Of a stretch of 64,000 nt of DNA, positions 49,131-62,166 are shown piece by piece. The stretch lies in contig NZ_CP041742.1 of assembly GCF_007556775.1 (NCBI RefSeq), positions 496,001 through 560,000 on the forward strand, read 5' to 3'. The position numbers and the translations under genes are program-made. Every line of letters begins with the position of its first letter. Positions within the stretch are counted from its first letter, which is position 1. Under the pieces are notes generated by a model that saw nothing but the letters and a program-made list of their open reading frames with translations, ran no database searches and was not told the DNA's origin. The stretch is from Lysobacter lycopersici (GTDB taxonomy: Bacteria > Pseudomonadota > Gammaproteobacteria > Xanthomonadales > Xanthomonadaceae).

Positions 49131-49230
49131 GCGCGGTCCCCTTCCCGCCGCCACGTCGCACGATGCGGACGCGTACGGTTGCGTTAGGATTTGAGCATAG
49201 GGTCGATGCACTGACAAGGCGAAAAAAGAC

Positions 49231-49698
49231 GTGTTTGCCGCACCGCAACATCGAATCGCGCGATCGAAGCCCCTCTGGGCGCTGGTGTTCGTGGTCCTGC
49301 TCGCCGTCGCCGCGGGTTGTTCCCGCGAGTCGCCGGAACAGGCGGTGCGCGATCGCATCGAGTCCTTGCAGGAAGCCGTCGATGCCCGCGATGCCGGCGA
49401 CGTGGCCGACATGCTCGCCGACGACTTCATCGGGAATGACGGACTGGACAAGCAGGGGGCGCGGCAACTCGCCGCGGGGATGTTCCTGCGTTACCGCGAT
49501 GTTTCCGCGAAACTCGGCCCGGCGACGGTGGAACTGCGCGGCGCGCGCGATGCGGTCGCGACTTTCAGCGTGCTCGCGACCGGAGGCTCCGGTGGACTGC
49601 TGCCCGACAGCGGCCAGGTCTACGAGGTCGAAACCGGCTGGCGGCTGGTCGACGGCGAATGGAAGCTGTTGTCGGCGGAGTGGAGGCCGAAACTTTAA
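49231..49698 (+). CDS. NTF2-like (SnoaL/DUF4440-type) lipoprotein
   Basis: 155 residues from a GTG at 49231. A lipoprotein signal with lipobox LAVAAGC places the lipidated Cys at 30. The mature part (SPEQAVRDRIESLQEAVDAR, MLADDFIGNDGLDKQGAR, GWRLVDGEWKLLSAEW) has the pattern of a small cone-shaped NTF2 fold. Function unknown. It separates rpfB and rpfA and is transcribed away from rpfB. Confidence 0.82.
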   Translation: MFAAPQHRIARSKPLWALVFVVLLAVAAGCSRESPEQAVRDRIESLQEAVDARDAGDVADMLADDFIGNDGLDKQGARQLAAGMFLRYRDVSAKLGPATVELRGARDAVATFSVLATGGSGGLLPDSGQVYEVETGWRLVDGEWKLLSAEWRPKL

Positions 49699-49702
49699 TC
49701 AT

Positions 49703-49782
49703 CGTCATTCCGGCGTAGGCCGGAACCCAGCTATCGAACATTCGGGACCAAGAGCTGGGTCCCGGCTTTCGCCGGGATGACG
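49703..49782. repeat. Inverted repeat (CGTCATTCCGGC ... GCCGGGATGACG)
   Basis: 49703-49730 and 49755-49782 are imperfect complements that begin CGTCATTCC and end GGATGACG, with internal smaller hairpins (CCGGCGTAGGCCGG and CCCGGCTTTCGCCGGG). This is a common type of dispersed bacterial repeat. It lies between convergent lipoprotein and acnA stops and probably terminates both. Confidence 0.8.
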
Positions 49783-49790
49783 AGCAAAAC

Positions 49791-52556
<2,766 letters not shown>

Positions 52557-52657
52557 GGGGGAGAACTCCGGTGGCGGGGCGCAAGGGCCTTGGCTTGTGG
52601 ATTGCCCGATCGAACCGTCGGGAACGCACCTAGTATGCCAGATTGAATATGACGATA

Positions 52658-52684
52658 AAAGTATGTATGTTCCTTGCATACTTT
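52658..52684. promoter_or_regulatory. Operator-like inverted repeat AAAGTATG-N11-CATACTTT
   Basis: A perfect 8-bp inverted repeat with 11-bp centre in an AT-rich patch. It overlaps a possible vapB promoter (TTGAAT 52643-52648, 17 bp, TATGTT 52666-52671). It fits autoregulation by the VapB/VapC complex and lies between vapB and divergent acnA. Confidence 0.65.
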
Positions 52685-52702
52685 CCGGCACGGAGGTGCG
52701 CC

Positions 52703-52978
52703 ATGGAAGCCACGGTGGCCGAACGCGGCCAGATCACCCTGCCCAAGGCGGTGCGCGATGCGCTGGGCCTGACCAAGGGCACCACCCTGAAAGTCGAACT
52801 CGACGGCGGCCGCATCATCCTGCGCAAGAACGTGGACGATGCGATTTCGCGCGCGCGCGGCCGGTTCAAGCTGGATGGTTTCGCCAACACCGATGAAGCG
52901 ATGCGCGCGATCCGCGGCCGTGCGCCGGGCGATCCGCTCGAGTCGTTCGAGGTCCTGCGGAAACCGGGCGACAAATGA
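52703..52978 (+). CDS. VapB-type antitoxin with AbrB/MazE DNA-binding domain
   Basis: 91 residues. The swapped-hairpin AbrB/SpoVT domain is [22 protein letters not shown] followed by [14 protein letters not shown]; the C-terminal tail (about 45-91) would bind and block the toxin. GGAGG lies six bases before the ATG at 52703. Its stop overlaps the toxin start (ATGA). Type II toxin-antitoxin module with the following PIN protein. Confidence 0.92.
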   Translation: MEATVAERGQITLPKAVRDALGLTKGTTLKVELDGGRIILRKNVDDAISRARGRFKLDGFANTDEAMRAIRGRAPGDPLESFEVLRKPGDK

Positions 52979-53376
52979 TCGCCATCGATTCCTCCGTGCT
53001 GGTCGACCTGCTGGCCAACGGTCACGAAGCCGAGTCCGCCGAGGCATGCCTGCGCCAGTCGCTCAGCGCGGGGCCGGTGGTGGTGTGCGAAGTCGTCCTG
53101 GCCGAAGTCTGCACCGCGTTGCGCGATGGTTCCGAGGCGATGGCCGTGCTCGAGGAAATGAGCATCCGCTTCGACTCGCTCGAAACGAAGTCCGCCTTGC
53201 GCGCGGGCGAAATGCAGCGCCGTTACCGCCAACGCAGCGGCGGTCGCGCACGCACCATCCCGGATTTCCTGATCGGCGCGCACGCGTTGATGCAATGCAG
53301 CGGCCTGATCACCCGCGACGCGGGCTTCTATCGCGATTACTTCAAGGGCTTGAAGCTGATCGTGCCGGCCACCTAG
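52975..53376 (+). CDS. VapC-type PIN-domain ribonuclease toxin
   Basis: 133 residues. PIN-domain acidic residues are D5 ([13 protein letters not shown]), E44 (VVLAEVCTAL), D97 (TIPDFLIGAHAL) and D115 (LITRDAGFYRDYF), so the active site appears complete. Members cleave tRNA or rRNA. Translationally coupled to the antitoxin. Its TAG shares the CTAG palindrome (53373-53376) with the convergent hflD stop. Confidence 0.93.
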   Translation: MIAIDSSVLVDLLANGHEAESAEACLRQSLSAGPVVVCEVVLAEVCTALRDGSEAMAVLEEMSIRFDSLETKSALRAGEMQRRYRQRSGGRARTIPDFLIGAHALMQCSGLITRDAGFYRDYFKGLKLIVPAT

Positions 53377-53981
53377 GCCAGCAGCGCGTCGATTCCGGAC
53401 CGGATCGCCTGCTTGCGCAGCAGGAAATCCCACAGCGTGCCGTCGAGCTGGCGCCACAGCACCGCCGAGCGCAGGGCCGCGAGCAGGGCGGCGCGCACTT
53501 CGCCGACGAGGTCGGCCTGGGCGAGGTAGTGCGGATTGCCCTGCACCATGATCCGCGGCCGTAGCGGGCTGATGTGCTCGACATAGACGCGGGCGAGGCC
53601 GGAGAGCACTTCGCGGTCTAGCGCGCCGTGCGACTGCATCAGCGGCGCTAGGGTTTCGATCCCCTCGCGCACGCCGCGCACTGCGCCGTCGTCGGCGACG
53701 AAATGCCGTTCCACCTGCAACAGCGCCAGCGCCAGCCGCGGCAGCATCGGATCGCGCGCCTGGTTGCCGAAATGCGCGCGCAGGATGCGCAAGCCGGGCG
53801 CGACCGCGGCCGTGCCGCCGTAGACCGCCGCCGGCGTTTCGGCATCGATGCGGAACACGCTTTCCACCAGCGGCTGCAGGTGCACGCCATCGGCCTGGCC
53901 GGTATCGGCGAGCCGGCGCACCTGGGCCAGCGCCTGGGCCACGCCGGCGAGCGCCAGCAACCGGTCTTCGAACGCGCTCAT
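53373..53981 (-). CDS. hflD: HflD family lysogenization regulator homologue
   Basis: 202 residues, all-helical membrane-peripheral protein; in E. coli it binds lambda CII. Family parts include [32 protein letters not shown] and [25 protein letters not shown] at 53981 overlaps the mnmA stop, as hflD follows mnmA in many gammaproteobacteria. Third gene of nudJ-mnmA-hflD. Confidence 0.93.
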   Translation of the reverse strand: MSAFEDRLLALAGVAQALAQVRRLADTGQADGVHLQPLVESVFRIDAETPAAVYGGTAAVAPGLRILRAHFGNQARDPMLPRLALALLQVERHFVADDGAVRGVREGIETLAPLMQSHGALDREVLSGLARVYVEHISPLRPRIMVQGNPHYLAQADLVGEVRAALLAALRSAVLWRQLDGTLWDFLLRKQAIRSGIDALLA

Positions 53982-55090
53982 GCGGCGGCATCCGTGGCGA
54001 GGGCAGGGGCGTCGGTGCGTTCGATCACACCGCCGCCCAGGCACACATCGCCGTCGTAGAGCACCAGCGATTGCCCGGGCGTGACCGCACGTTGCGGACG
54101 CACGAAGCGCACTTCCACGCAGCCGTCGTCGCGCACAAGCACCTCGCAATCCTCGTCCGGCTGGCGATAGCGCGTCTGCGCGGTGCAGGCGAAACGCGCT
54201 GCGGGTGGCGTGCCGGCGATCCAGTGCACCGGTTCCGACCAAAGCATTCGCGATTGCAGCCACGGGCCGTCGTGGCCCTGGTCGACGTACAACACGTTGC
54301 GCGCGACGTCCTTGCCGACCACGAACCACGGCGCCTGCGGCCGCCCGCGCACGCCGCCGAGTTGCAGGCCTTCGCGCTGGCCGAGCGTGTAGAAGAACGT
54401 GCCGGGATGTTCGCCCACGCGCGCGCCGTCGGGCGTGCGGATTTCGCCTTCGCGCATCGGCAGGTAATGCGAGAGGAATTCGCGGAAATCACGTTCGCCG
54501 ATGAAGCAGATGCCGGTGGAATCCTTCTTCGCCGCGGTCGGCAGGGCGGCTTCGGCCGCGATCCGGCGCACTTCGTCCTTGTGCAGTTCGCCGAGCGGGA
54601 AATGCGTGGCGGCGAGCTGTTCCTGCCCGAGCTGGTGCAGGAAATAGCTCTGGTCCTTGCCGCGATCGAGCGCGCGCAGCAGGCGGAACGCATTGCCTTC
54701 GCGCCCGATGCGCGCGTAATGGCCGGTGGCGATTTTTTCCGCCCCGAGTTCACGCGCGGCGTCGAGGAAATGCTTGAACTTGATCTCGCGATTGCAGAGC
54801 ACGTCCGGGTTCGGCGTGCGCCCGGCGGCGTATTCGGACAGGAAGTGCGAAAACACCCCGTCCCAGTATTCGCCGGAGAAATCGCGGAAATGGATCGGGA
54901 TTCCCAGCCGGCCACAGACCGCGACCGCATCGCGGCGATCGTCCTCCGCCCGGCAGTCGCCGCTGCCGTCGTCGTTCCAGTTGTGCATGAACAGGCCCGC
55001 GACATCGACCCCGGCGCGCTGCAGCAACAGCGCCGCGACCGACGAATCCACGCCGCCCGACATGCCGACCAGCACCTTGCCCGCGTTCAT
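53978..55090 (-). CDS. mnmA: tRNA-specific 2-thiouridylase MnmA
   Basis: Thiolates U34 of Lys, Glu and Gln tRNAs. 370 residues, normal length. PP-loop [12 protein letters not shown] (9-20); catalytic cysteines Cys99 ([11 protein letters not shown]) and Cys195 ([12 protein letters not shown]), equivalent to E. coli 102 and 199. The ATG at 55090 overlaps the nudJ stop. hflD overlaps its own stop. Confidence 0.97.
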   Translation of the reverse strand: MNAGKVLVGMSGGVDSSVAALLLQRAGVDVAGLFMHNWNDDGSGDCRAEDDRRDAVAVCGRLGIPIHFRDFSGEYWDGVFSHFLSEYAAGRTPNPDVLCNREIKFKHFLDAARELGAEKIATGHYARIGREGNAFRLLRALDRGKDQSYFLHQLGQEQLAATHFPLGELHKDEVRRIAAEAALPTAAKKDSTGICFIGERDFREFLSHYLPMREGEIRTPDGARVGEHPGTFFYTLGQREGLQLGGVRGRPQAPWFVVGKDVARNVLYVDQGHDGPWLQSRMLWSEPVHWIAGTPPAARFACTAQTRYRQPDEDCEVLVRDDGCVEVRFVRPQRAVTPGQSLVLYDGDVCLGGGVIERTDAPALATDAAA

Positions 55091-55563
55091 GGCAGCTGTT
55101 GCGCGAGTTCCAGCGGGTGCCGGCGCCCGGCGAGGAAATCCTCGACCACCTTCGCCACCAGCGGGCTGCGGTGGCGTTCGCGCATGCCGAACAGTTCCGA
55201 AGGCTGGACCCAGAACGCGCGCACGATGCCTTCGTCCAGGCGCCGCGCCGGATCGTGCGCCACCGGCTCGGCAGCGAACGCGAACCGCAGGTAATGGCGC
55301 CCGGGATTGCCGTTCAACGACGGCGCTTTCCACTGGTAGGCGCCGACGAAACCGGTCAGGCGCACGTCCCAGCCGGTTTCCTCGCGGGTTTCGCGCAAAG
55401 CCGCTTCAGCGAGGCTTTCGTCCGGTTCGAGGTGTCCGGCCGGCTGGTTCAGCACCAGTTGGCCGGAAACGCGTTCCTCGACCATCAGCAGTTGCCCGTC
55501 GCGCGCCACCACGGTGGCGACGGTGACGTCGGGCTGCCAGAAGCGTCCCTCGCGGTAACTCAT
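55087..55563 (-). CDS. nudJ: NUDIX hydrolase, NudJ type
   Basis: Cleaves nucleoside or thiamine pyrophosphates. 158 residues. The Nudix box reads [20 protein letters not shown] (43-62) TGW, with all Glu ligands present. The N-terminal [20 protein letters not shown] and the position just before mnmA match NudJ (phosphatase YmfB) of E. coli. First gene of nudJ-mnmA-hflD, linked by overlaps. Confidence 0.92.
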   Translation of the reverse strand: MSYREGRFWQPDVTVATVVARDGQLLMVEERVSGQLVLNQPAGHLEPDESLAEAALRETREETGWDVRLTGFVGAYQWKAPSLNGNPGRHYLRFAFAAEPVAHDPARRLDEGIVRAFWVQPSELFGMRERHRSPLVAKVVEDFLAGRRHPLELAQQLP

Positions 55564-55566
55564 GGG

Positions 55567-56043
55567 TCAGAGGTCGTCCGATTCGGAATGTTCGAGCTCG
55601 AAGTTGTCCGCGGTTTCCGCCGCCAGCGACAGGATCTTGTCGAACTGCTCGGCGGTCAGCTTGCCCGCGGGTACCTTGATCGCGAAGTAGGCACCGTCGC
55701 CGCGCAGTTCCCAGGCGCCGAGCTTGAGGCTGCCGCTGGCCTTCAGCAGTTCATTGGCGTCTTCCGCGCTCAATCCATCTTCGCCCGCGGCCAGCGCCGG
55801 GGCGAACACGTCGTACACCGGCGTGTCGGCGAAGGTTTCCGGCGTGCCGCCGACGTAGACCAGTTGCGAGCGCTTTTCCTTGGTCCACTCGATCACGATC
55901 TTGTAATCGCCGTCCTTGTCGACTTCGTAAGGCGTGTCGGCCTGCTTGAGCAAGGACTCGATCGTGGCATCGGCGGCGCGCGCATGCCCGGGCGCGCAGG
56001 CAATGGCGGCGGCGAGGGCGGCGAAAACGATGGCGTGGCGCAT
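55567..56043 (-). CDS. Exported hypothetical protein, 158 aa
   Basis: A signal peptide (MRHAIVFAALAAAIACAPGHARA, cleavage near residue 23; the signal is quoted only for location) leads to a small periplasmic protein with TPYEVDKDGDYKIVIEW, DTPVYDVFAPAL and KVPAGKLTAEQFDKILS. The alternation of short strands and helices recalls YbjN/type III chaperone-like folds, but this is a weak resemblance. ATG at 56043 chosen to give the intact signal. It ends three bases before nudJ on the same strand, so it may lead that operon. Confidence 0.75.
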   Translation of the reverse strand: MRHAIVFAALAAAIACAPGHARAADATIESLLKQADTPYEVDKDGDYKIVIEWTKEKRSQLVYVGGTPETFADTPVYDVFAPALAAGEDGLSAEDANELLKASGSLKLGAWELRGDGAYFAIKVPAGKLTAEQFDKILSLAAETADNFELEHSESDDL

Positions 56044-56143
56044 GGCGTTGCTCCGGTTTCCCCGGGATCCCCGTCCCGGGTTCGCGGTCATTGTCCGGGC
56101 TCGCGGCGATGGCGTCCATCGCCGGCCACGCGGCGGCAGCCTG

Positions 56144-56149
56144 TAAAAT
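56144..56149 (+). promoter_or_regulatory. -10 element TAAAAT, leaderless candidate for clpS
   Basis: TAAAAT ends six bases before the clpS ATG, preceded by CTG. A -35 hexamer is not evident. Confidence 0.45.
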
Positions 56150-56155
56150 GGATGC

Positions 56156-56476
56156 ATGCCCACCGAACGCGACCACGAGCACGGACACGGCCTGGCGGTG
56201 GAAACCGCCAAGCCCGAACTGGCGCGGCCGCCGCTGTACAGCGTGCTGCTGCTCAACGACGACTACACCCCGATGGACTTCGTGGTCGAGGTGCTGGTGC
56301 GCTTCTTCGCCATGGACATCGAGCGCGCGACCCAGGTCATGCTCCACGTCCACACCCGCGGCCGCGGCGTCTGCGGCCTGTACACCCGCGAGGTAGCCGA
56401 GTCCAAGGTCGCGCAGGTGAACGAATATTCAAGGTTGAACCAGCATCCGCTGCTCTGCACCATGGAAAAGGCGTAG
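56156..56476 (+). CDS. clpS: ATP-dependent Clp protease adaptor ClpS
   Basis: Delivers N-degron substrates to ClpAP. 106 residues, normal length. The binding pocket segment is [18 protein letters not shown], followed by [17 protein letters not shown] and [16 protein letters not shown]. The flexible N-terminal tail is His/Glu-rich. No Shine-Dalgarno sequence precedes the ATG. clpA follows after 67 bases; aat, which makes N-degrons, is 2.7 kb away. Confidence 0.97.
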   Translation: MPTERDHEHGHGLAVETAKPELARPPLYSVLLLNDDYTPMDFVVEVLVRFFAMDIERATQVMLHVHTRGRGVCGLYTREVAESKVAQVNEYSRLNQHPLLCTMEKA

Positions 56477-56543
56477 AAGGGACTTGTGCCGGGGCGGTGG
56501 CCGCCCCCACATCGTGACCATCGCTTTTTGGAGGTTCACGCCC

Positions 56544-58820
56544 ATGTTCAGCAAGGATCTCGAGCACACCATCGGCCAGTGCTACAAGCGCGCCCGCGAG
56601 GCGCGCCACGAGTACATGACGGTCGAACACCTGTTGCTCGCGCTGCTCGACAACCCGTCCGCCGAGGCCGTGCTCAAGGCCACCAGCGCCGACATCCCGC
56701 GCCTGTGTGCCGACCTGGAACAGTCCATCGCCGATTCGGTGTCGGTGCTGCAGGACGACATCGAGCGCGACACCCAGCCGACGCTGGGCTTCCAGCGCGT
56801 GCTGCAGCGCGCGGTCTACCACGTGCAGTCATCCGGTCGGAAGGAAGTCACCGGCGCCAACGTGCTGGTCGCGATCTTCGGCGAAAAGGATTCGCACGCG
56901 GTCTATTACCTCAACCAGCAGGACGTGACCCGGCTCGACGTCGTCAACTACCTGTCGCACGGCATCGCCAAGCACGGCGAGGAAGGCCACGAGGCTGGCG
57001 AGGAGCGCAAGGCCGATGGCGAGCAGGAAGGCGAGGCCAAGGGCGATGCGTTGCTGGAATTCGCCAGCAATCTCAACCAGCTCGCGGTCGAGGGCCGCAT
57101 CGACCCGCTGGTCGGCCGCGCCGACGAAGTCGAACGCACCATCCAGGTGCTCTGCCGCCGGCGCAAGAACAATCCGCTGTACGTCGGCGAGGCCGGCGTC
57201 GGCAAGACCGCGCTCGCCGAGGGCCTGGCCAAGCGCATCGTGGAAGGCGACGTGCCAGCGGTGCTGATGGACGCGACCATCTACGCGCTGGACCTCGGCG
57301 CGCTGGTCGCTGGCACCAAGTACCGCGGCGATTTCGAGAAGCGGCTGAAGGCCGTGCTCGCGCAGCTGAAGAAGATGCCGAACGCGATTCTCTTCATCGA
57401 CGAGATCCACACCATCATCGGCGCCGGTTCCGCCTCGGGCGGGACGATGGACGCTTCCAACCTGATCAAGCCCGCGCTGGCTTCGGGCGAACTGCGCTGC
57501 ATCGGCTCGACCACGTTCGAGGAGTACCGCGGCATCTTCGAAAAGGACCGCGCGCTGGCGCGGCGCTTCCAGAAGATCGACATCGTCGAACCGACGGTGG
57601 GCGAGGCGGTGGAGATCCTGCAGGGCCTGAAGCCGCGCTACGAACAGCACCACGGCGTGAGCTACGCCGACGAGGCGATCAAGGCCGCGGTGGACCTGTC
57701 GGTGAAGCACATCGGCGACCGCCTGCTGCCGGACAAGGCCATCGACGTGATCGACGAAGCGGGTGCCCGTCAAAGGCTGCTGCCGCCGGAAACGCGCAAG
57801 AGCCTGATCGACGTCGAGGAAATCGAGACCATCGTCGCCAAGATGGCGCGGATCCCGGCCAAGCAGGTCAGCACTTCCGACAAGGACGTGCTGCAACACC
57901 TCGAGCGCAACCTGAAGATGGTGATCTTCGGCCAGGACCCGGCGATCGAGACGCTGTCCTCCGCGATCAAGCTCGCGCGCAGCGGGCTCGGCAACCCGGA
58001 CAAGCCGATCGGCAACTTCCTGTTCGCCGGGCCCACCGGCGTGGGCAAGACCGAGGTGACCAAGCAGCTCGCGCTGCAACTCGGCATCGAGCTGGTCCGT
58101 TTCGACATGAGCGAATACATGGAACCGCATTCGGTGAGCCGCCTGATCGGCGCGCCGCCGGGCTACGTCGGTTTCGACCAGGGCGGCCTGCTGACCGAGA
58201 AGATCGTCAAGACGCCGCACTGCGTGCTGCTGCTGGACGAGGTCGAGAAGGCTCACCCGGATATCTTCAACATCCTGTTGCAGGTGATGGACCGCGGCGT
58301 GCTGACCGATACCAACGGCCGCGAGGCGAACTTCCGCAACGTGATCCTGGTGATGACCACGAACGCGGGCGCGGCGCAGGCCGCGCGGCGCAGCATCGGC
58401 TTCACCACGCAGGACCACAGCACCGACGCGATGGAAGTCATCCGCCGCGGCTTCAGCCCGGAATTCCGCAACCGGCTGGACGCGATCGTCCAGTTCCAGG
58501 CGCTTGGCTTCGAACACATCCTGCGCGTGGTCGACAAGTTCCTGATCGAACTCGAGACCCAGTTGCACGAAAAGGGCGTGAACCTCTCGGCGACGCCGGC
58601 CGCGCGCGACTGGCTGGCGCAGAACGGCTTCGACCCGATGATGGGCGCGCGGCCGATGGCGCGGCTGATCCAGGACCGGATCAAGCGCCCGCTCGCCGAC
58701 GAACTCCTGTTCGGCAAGCTCGCCAACGGCGGCCGGGTTAACATCGATGTCCGCGATGGCGAACTGTTGGTCGAGGCGCAGCCGGAGCCGGAGAAGCTGT
58801 TGCCGGCCGTGGTCGAATGA
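56544..58820 (+). CDS. clpA: ATP-dependent Clp protease ATP-binding subunit ClpA
   Basis: Hexameric AAA+ unfoldase for ClpP. 758 residues, the same as E. coli. N-domain ([20 protein letters not shown]), D1 Walker [14 protein letters not shown] and Walker [16 protein letters not shown]2 Walker [14 protein letters not shown] and Walker [15 protein letters not shown]. An acidic linker ([20 protein letters not shown]) lies near residues 146-165. GGAGG precedes the ATG at 56544. The ClpP-contact IGF tripeptide occurs as RSIGFTTQ. Confidence 0.98.
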   Translation: MFSKDLEHTIGQCYKRAREARHEYMTVEHLLLALLDNPSAEAVLKATSADIPRLCADLEQSIADSVSVLQDDIERDTQPTLGFQRVLQRAVYHVQSSGRKEVTGANVLVAIFGEKDSHAVYYLNQQDVTRLDVVNYLSHGIAKHGEEGHEAGEERKADGEQEGEAKGDALLEFASNLNQLAVEGRIDPLVGRADEVERTIQVLCRRRKNNPLYVGEAGVGKTALAEGLAKRIVEGDVPAVLMDATIYALDLGALVAGTKYRGDFEKRLKAVLAQLKKMPNAILFIDEIHTIIGAGSASGGTMDASNLIKPALASGELRCIGSTTFEEYRGIFEKDRALARRFQKIDIVEPTVGEAVEILQGLKPRYEQHHGVSYADEAIKAAVDLSVKHIGDRLLPDKAIDVIDEAGARQRLLPPETRKSLIDVEEIETIVAKMARIPAKQVSTSDKDVLQHLERNLKMVIFGQDPAIETLSSAIKLARSGLGNPDKPIGNFLFAGPTGVGKTEVTKQLALQLGIELVRFDMSEYMEPHSVSRLIGAPPGYVGFDQGGLLTEKIVKTPHCVLLLDEVEKAHPDIFNILLQVMDRGVLTDTNGREANFRNVILVMTTNAGAAQAARRSIGFTTQDHSTDAMEVIRRGFSPEFRNRLDAIVQFQALGFEHILRVVDKFLIELETQLHEKGVNLSATPAARDWLAQNGFDPMMGARPMARLIQDRIKRPLADELLFGKLANGGRVNIDVRDGELLVEAQPEPEKLLPAVVE

Positions 58821-58838
58821 CGCCGACTCGCTGAAACG

Positions 58839-58865
58839 AAAAAGGCGGCCACCGGCCACCTTTTT
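58839..58865. terminator. Bidirectional terminator between clpA and infA
   Basis: AAAAAGGCGGCC (58839-58850) and GGCCACCTTTTT (58854-58865) pair around ACC with one mismatch, giving an A-run and a T-run, so it can end both clpA (plus) and infA (minus) transcripts. Confidence 0.85.
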
Positions 58866-58897
58866 CATGCGTCATCGCAAATCAGCGATGGCCTGCC

Positions 58898-59116
58898 TCA
58901 ACGATGGCGATACGTGATGCGCCCCTTGGTCAGGTCGTAGGGCGTCATTTCCACCTTGACCTTGTCGCCGGTCAGGATGCGGATGTAGTTCTTGCGCATG
59001 CGCCCGGAAATGTGGGCGATGATCTCGTGGCCGTTCTCCAGCTTCACCCGGAACATGGTGTTCGGGAGGGTTTCGGAGATCGTGCCCTCGAATTCGATGA
59101 CGTCGTCTTTTGCCAC
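58898..59116 (-). CDS. infA: Translation initiation factor IF-1
   Basis: 72 residues, exactly the usual size, from GTG at 59116 with AGGA just upstream. S1-like OB fold: [36 protein letters not shown] and [14 protein letters not shown]. The longer 90-residue reading from 59170 adds a non-conserved leader. Follows aat on the same strand and faces clpA. Confidence 0.97.
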   Translation of the reverse strand: MAKDDVIEFEGTISETLPNTMFRVKLENGHEIIAHISGRMRKNYIRILTGDKVKVEMTPYDLTKGRITYRHR

Positions 59117-59197
59117 TGTGGTCCTAGTTACGGGGCCCGCGCCGGGCCCGAAAGCGCGGCATTCTGACACGCGGGGCAGGGGCTTGCAAAAATCCTG

Positions 59198-59950
59198 TTA
59201 AACGGCGTCGAAACCGGGCCGGGCAAGTTCCGGCGCCGGCAGAGCGCCGAAAGCCTCGGCCCACGACCCCGGCTTTTCCGGCTTCGAGCACAGCTCCGCG
59301 ACGGCGGCAAGGAAGCGCGGGCGTGGCCAGGCTTCGGCCCCGAGCGTGGCGAGGTGCGGATTGCCGACCTGCGCGTCGAACAGTGGCCAGCCCCATTCGC
59401 GCAAGCGCAGTGCGAGCGCGGCGAGTGCCGCCTTGGAACCGCCGGGTTCGGCGCTGAACATGCTCTCGCCGAAGAACATCCGGCCGATGGCCACGCCATA
59501 GAGTCCGCCGACCATGCGATCACCGTCGCGCACCTCGATCGAATGCGCGTGGCCGAGGCGGTGCAGTTCGGAATACGCAGCCTGCATTTCCGAAGTGATC
59601 CATGTACCGTCCTGGCCGGGGCGCGGCATGGCCGCGCAGGCGGAGATCACCGCGTCGAAATCGTGGTCGGCGACGATCCGCCAGACGCTGCGGCGGAACT
59701 GCCGGCGCATTCGCGAGGACAGATGCACGCCATCGCTGCGGAACAACGTGCGCGGATCCGGCGACCACCACAGGATCGGCTGGCCATCCGAGAACCACGG
59801 GAAGATGCCGTGCGCATAGGCGTTGAGCAGCCGTTGCGGCGAGAGGTCGCCGCCCATCGCGAGCAGGCCGTCGGGCTCTCGCAGCGCCGAATCCGCCGGC
59901 GGGAACGGCGACGCCGGATCGATGTCGAGCACGGGCAGGCGCAGGCTCAT
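59198..59950 (-). CDS. aat: Leucyl/phenylalanyl-tRNA-protein transferase
   Basis: Adds Leu or Phe to N-terminal Lys/Arg, creating N-degrons for ClpS/ClpA. 250 residues, normal length. Family motif LLAMGGDLSPQRLLNAYAHG then IFPWF, and ILWWSPDPRTLF; later FGESMFS and DAQVGNPHLATLGAE. The ATG at 59950 overlaps the stop of the FemAB-like gene. The location between clpA/infA and trxB is conserved in gammaproteobacteria. Confidence 0.96.
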   Translation of the reverse strand: MSLRLPVLDIDPASPFPPADSALREPDGLLAMGGDLSPQRLLNAYAHGIFPWFSDGQPILWWSPDPRTLFRSDGVHLSSRMRRQFRRSVWRIVADHDFDAVISACAAMPRPGQDGTWITSEMQAAYSELHRLGHAHSIEVRDGDRMVGGLYGVAIGRMFFGESMFSAEPGGSKAALAALALRLREWGWPLFDAQVGNPHLATLGAEAWPRPRFLAAVAELCSKPEKPGSWAEAFGALPAPELARPGFDAV

Positions 59951-61073
59951 TTGGCCGCCTTGAATGGCGAACGCGAGGCCAGCATCGCGGCGTAATCGCG
60001 CACGCCGCGGCGTTCGTCGCGGCACCAGTCGCGCAAGGCGACGGCGAAGCGCGGGTCGGCGATCCAGTGCCGGCTGCGCACGACCGCGGGAAGGAACCCG
60101 CGCGCGATCTTGTGCTCGCCCTGCGCACCGGGCTCGAACCGCGACAGGCCTTCGCGCAGGCAGTAGTCGATGCCCTGGTAGTAGCAGGTCTCGAAATGCA
60201 GTCCCGGCACCTGTTCCGATGCGCCCCAGTAGCGACCGTAAAGCACGTCGCCGCCACGCAAACACAGCGCGCCGGAGATCGGTTCGCCGTTGCGTTCGCC
60301 AAGCACGAGCACGATCTGCCGCGGCATCGTGCGGGCGAGGTGGTGCAGGAACTCCAGCGTCAGCGCTGGCGAATTGCCGTAGTCGACGAAGGTGCGCAGG
60401 TAGAAGCCGTGCATCGCGGCGAGGTCGCCCTCGCTCGCCTCATCGCCATGCACGATGCGGAACTCGATGCCGGCTTCGGCCACTTTGCGGCGTTCCTGGC
60501 GGATGTTCTTGCGATGCTTGTGGTCCATCGCCGCGAGGAAATCGTCGAACGACCTCCAGCCGGCATCGCTGCGCCAGTGATACTGCACGTCCTCGCGCGG
60601 CACCCAGTCGGAATCGAACAGGGCGTCTTCGCGGTCTTCGTGGAAATTCACGTGCGCGGAGGACAACCCAGCCTGTTGGGCAAAACCGACGATGGCTTCG
60701 AGCAACTGTCGACGCAGCGAATCGTCGCGCGCCAGCAGGCGCGGGCCGGTGACGGGCGAGTAGGGCACCGCGCCCAGCCATTTCGGGAAGTAATCCAGCC
60801 CGTGCTGCGCGTAGGCATGCGCCCAGGCGTGGTCGAACACGAATTCGCCGTGCGAATTGGTCTTGAGATAGCCCGGCGCCGCGGCGATCAACTCATCGCC
60901 ATTCCACAGGCCGACATGACAGGGCGTCCAACCCCATTCTTCGCGCAGGCAACCAGTTTCCTCGAGGCCAGCGAAAAACGCGTGCGACACGAACGGATTG
61001 CGCCCGTCGTGCAGCGCATCCCAGGCGGCGGCGGGAATTTCGGACAGCGCGCGGTGAATGCGCGCCGTCGGCA

Positions 61074-61074
<1 letters not shown>
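59947..61074 (-). CDS. FemAB-like (DUF482) GNAT-fold protein
   Basis: 375 residues. The family (COG3146) is annotated as peptidogalycan biosynthesis or acyltransferase-like. Typical parts are AWDALHDGRNPFVSHAFFAGLE, YSPVTGPRLL, MDHKHRKNIRQERRKV and YQGIDYCLREGLSRFEPGAQGEHK. Activity is unproven; an aminoacyl- or acyl-transfer role is inferred from the FemAB-like fold. It overlaps trxB by one base (TGATG) and aat by four, so it is the middle of a coupled trio. Confidence 0.88.
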
Positions 61075-62045
<971 letters not shown>

Positions 62046-62046
62046 C

Positions 62047-62052
62047 TATAAT
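62047..62052 (+). promoter_or_regulatory. -10 element TATAAT upstream of ald
   Basis: Consensus TATAAT followed by TTCGCGG, 114 bases before the ald ATG. A weak TTCATG lies 18 bp upstream and overlaps the trxB start region. Confidence 0.5.
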
Positions 62053-62166
62053 TTCGCGGAACAGGCATTCCGCATCCAGCGCATAGCTTGGAGGCGGGAT
62101 CGCCGCGGCACAAGGCGCGATGGCTGCAACGCTGTCGCCCATCCACACCACTGAAGGGAACGAACC

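Noticed and set aside
56829-58868. 679-codon minus-strand frame opposite clpA
   Set aside because: Antisense shadow; clpA has all AAA+ motifs at the expected length.
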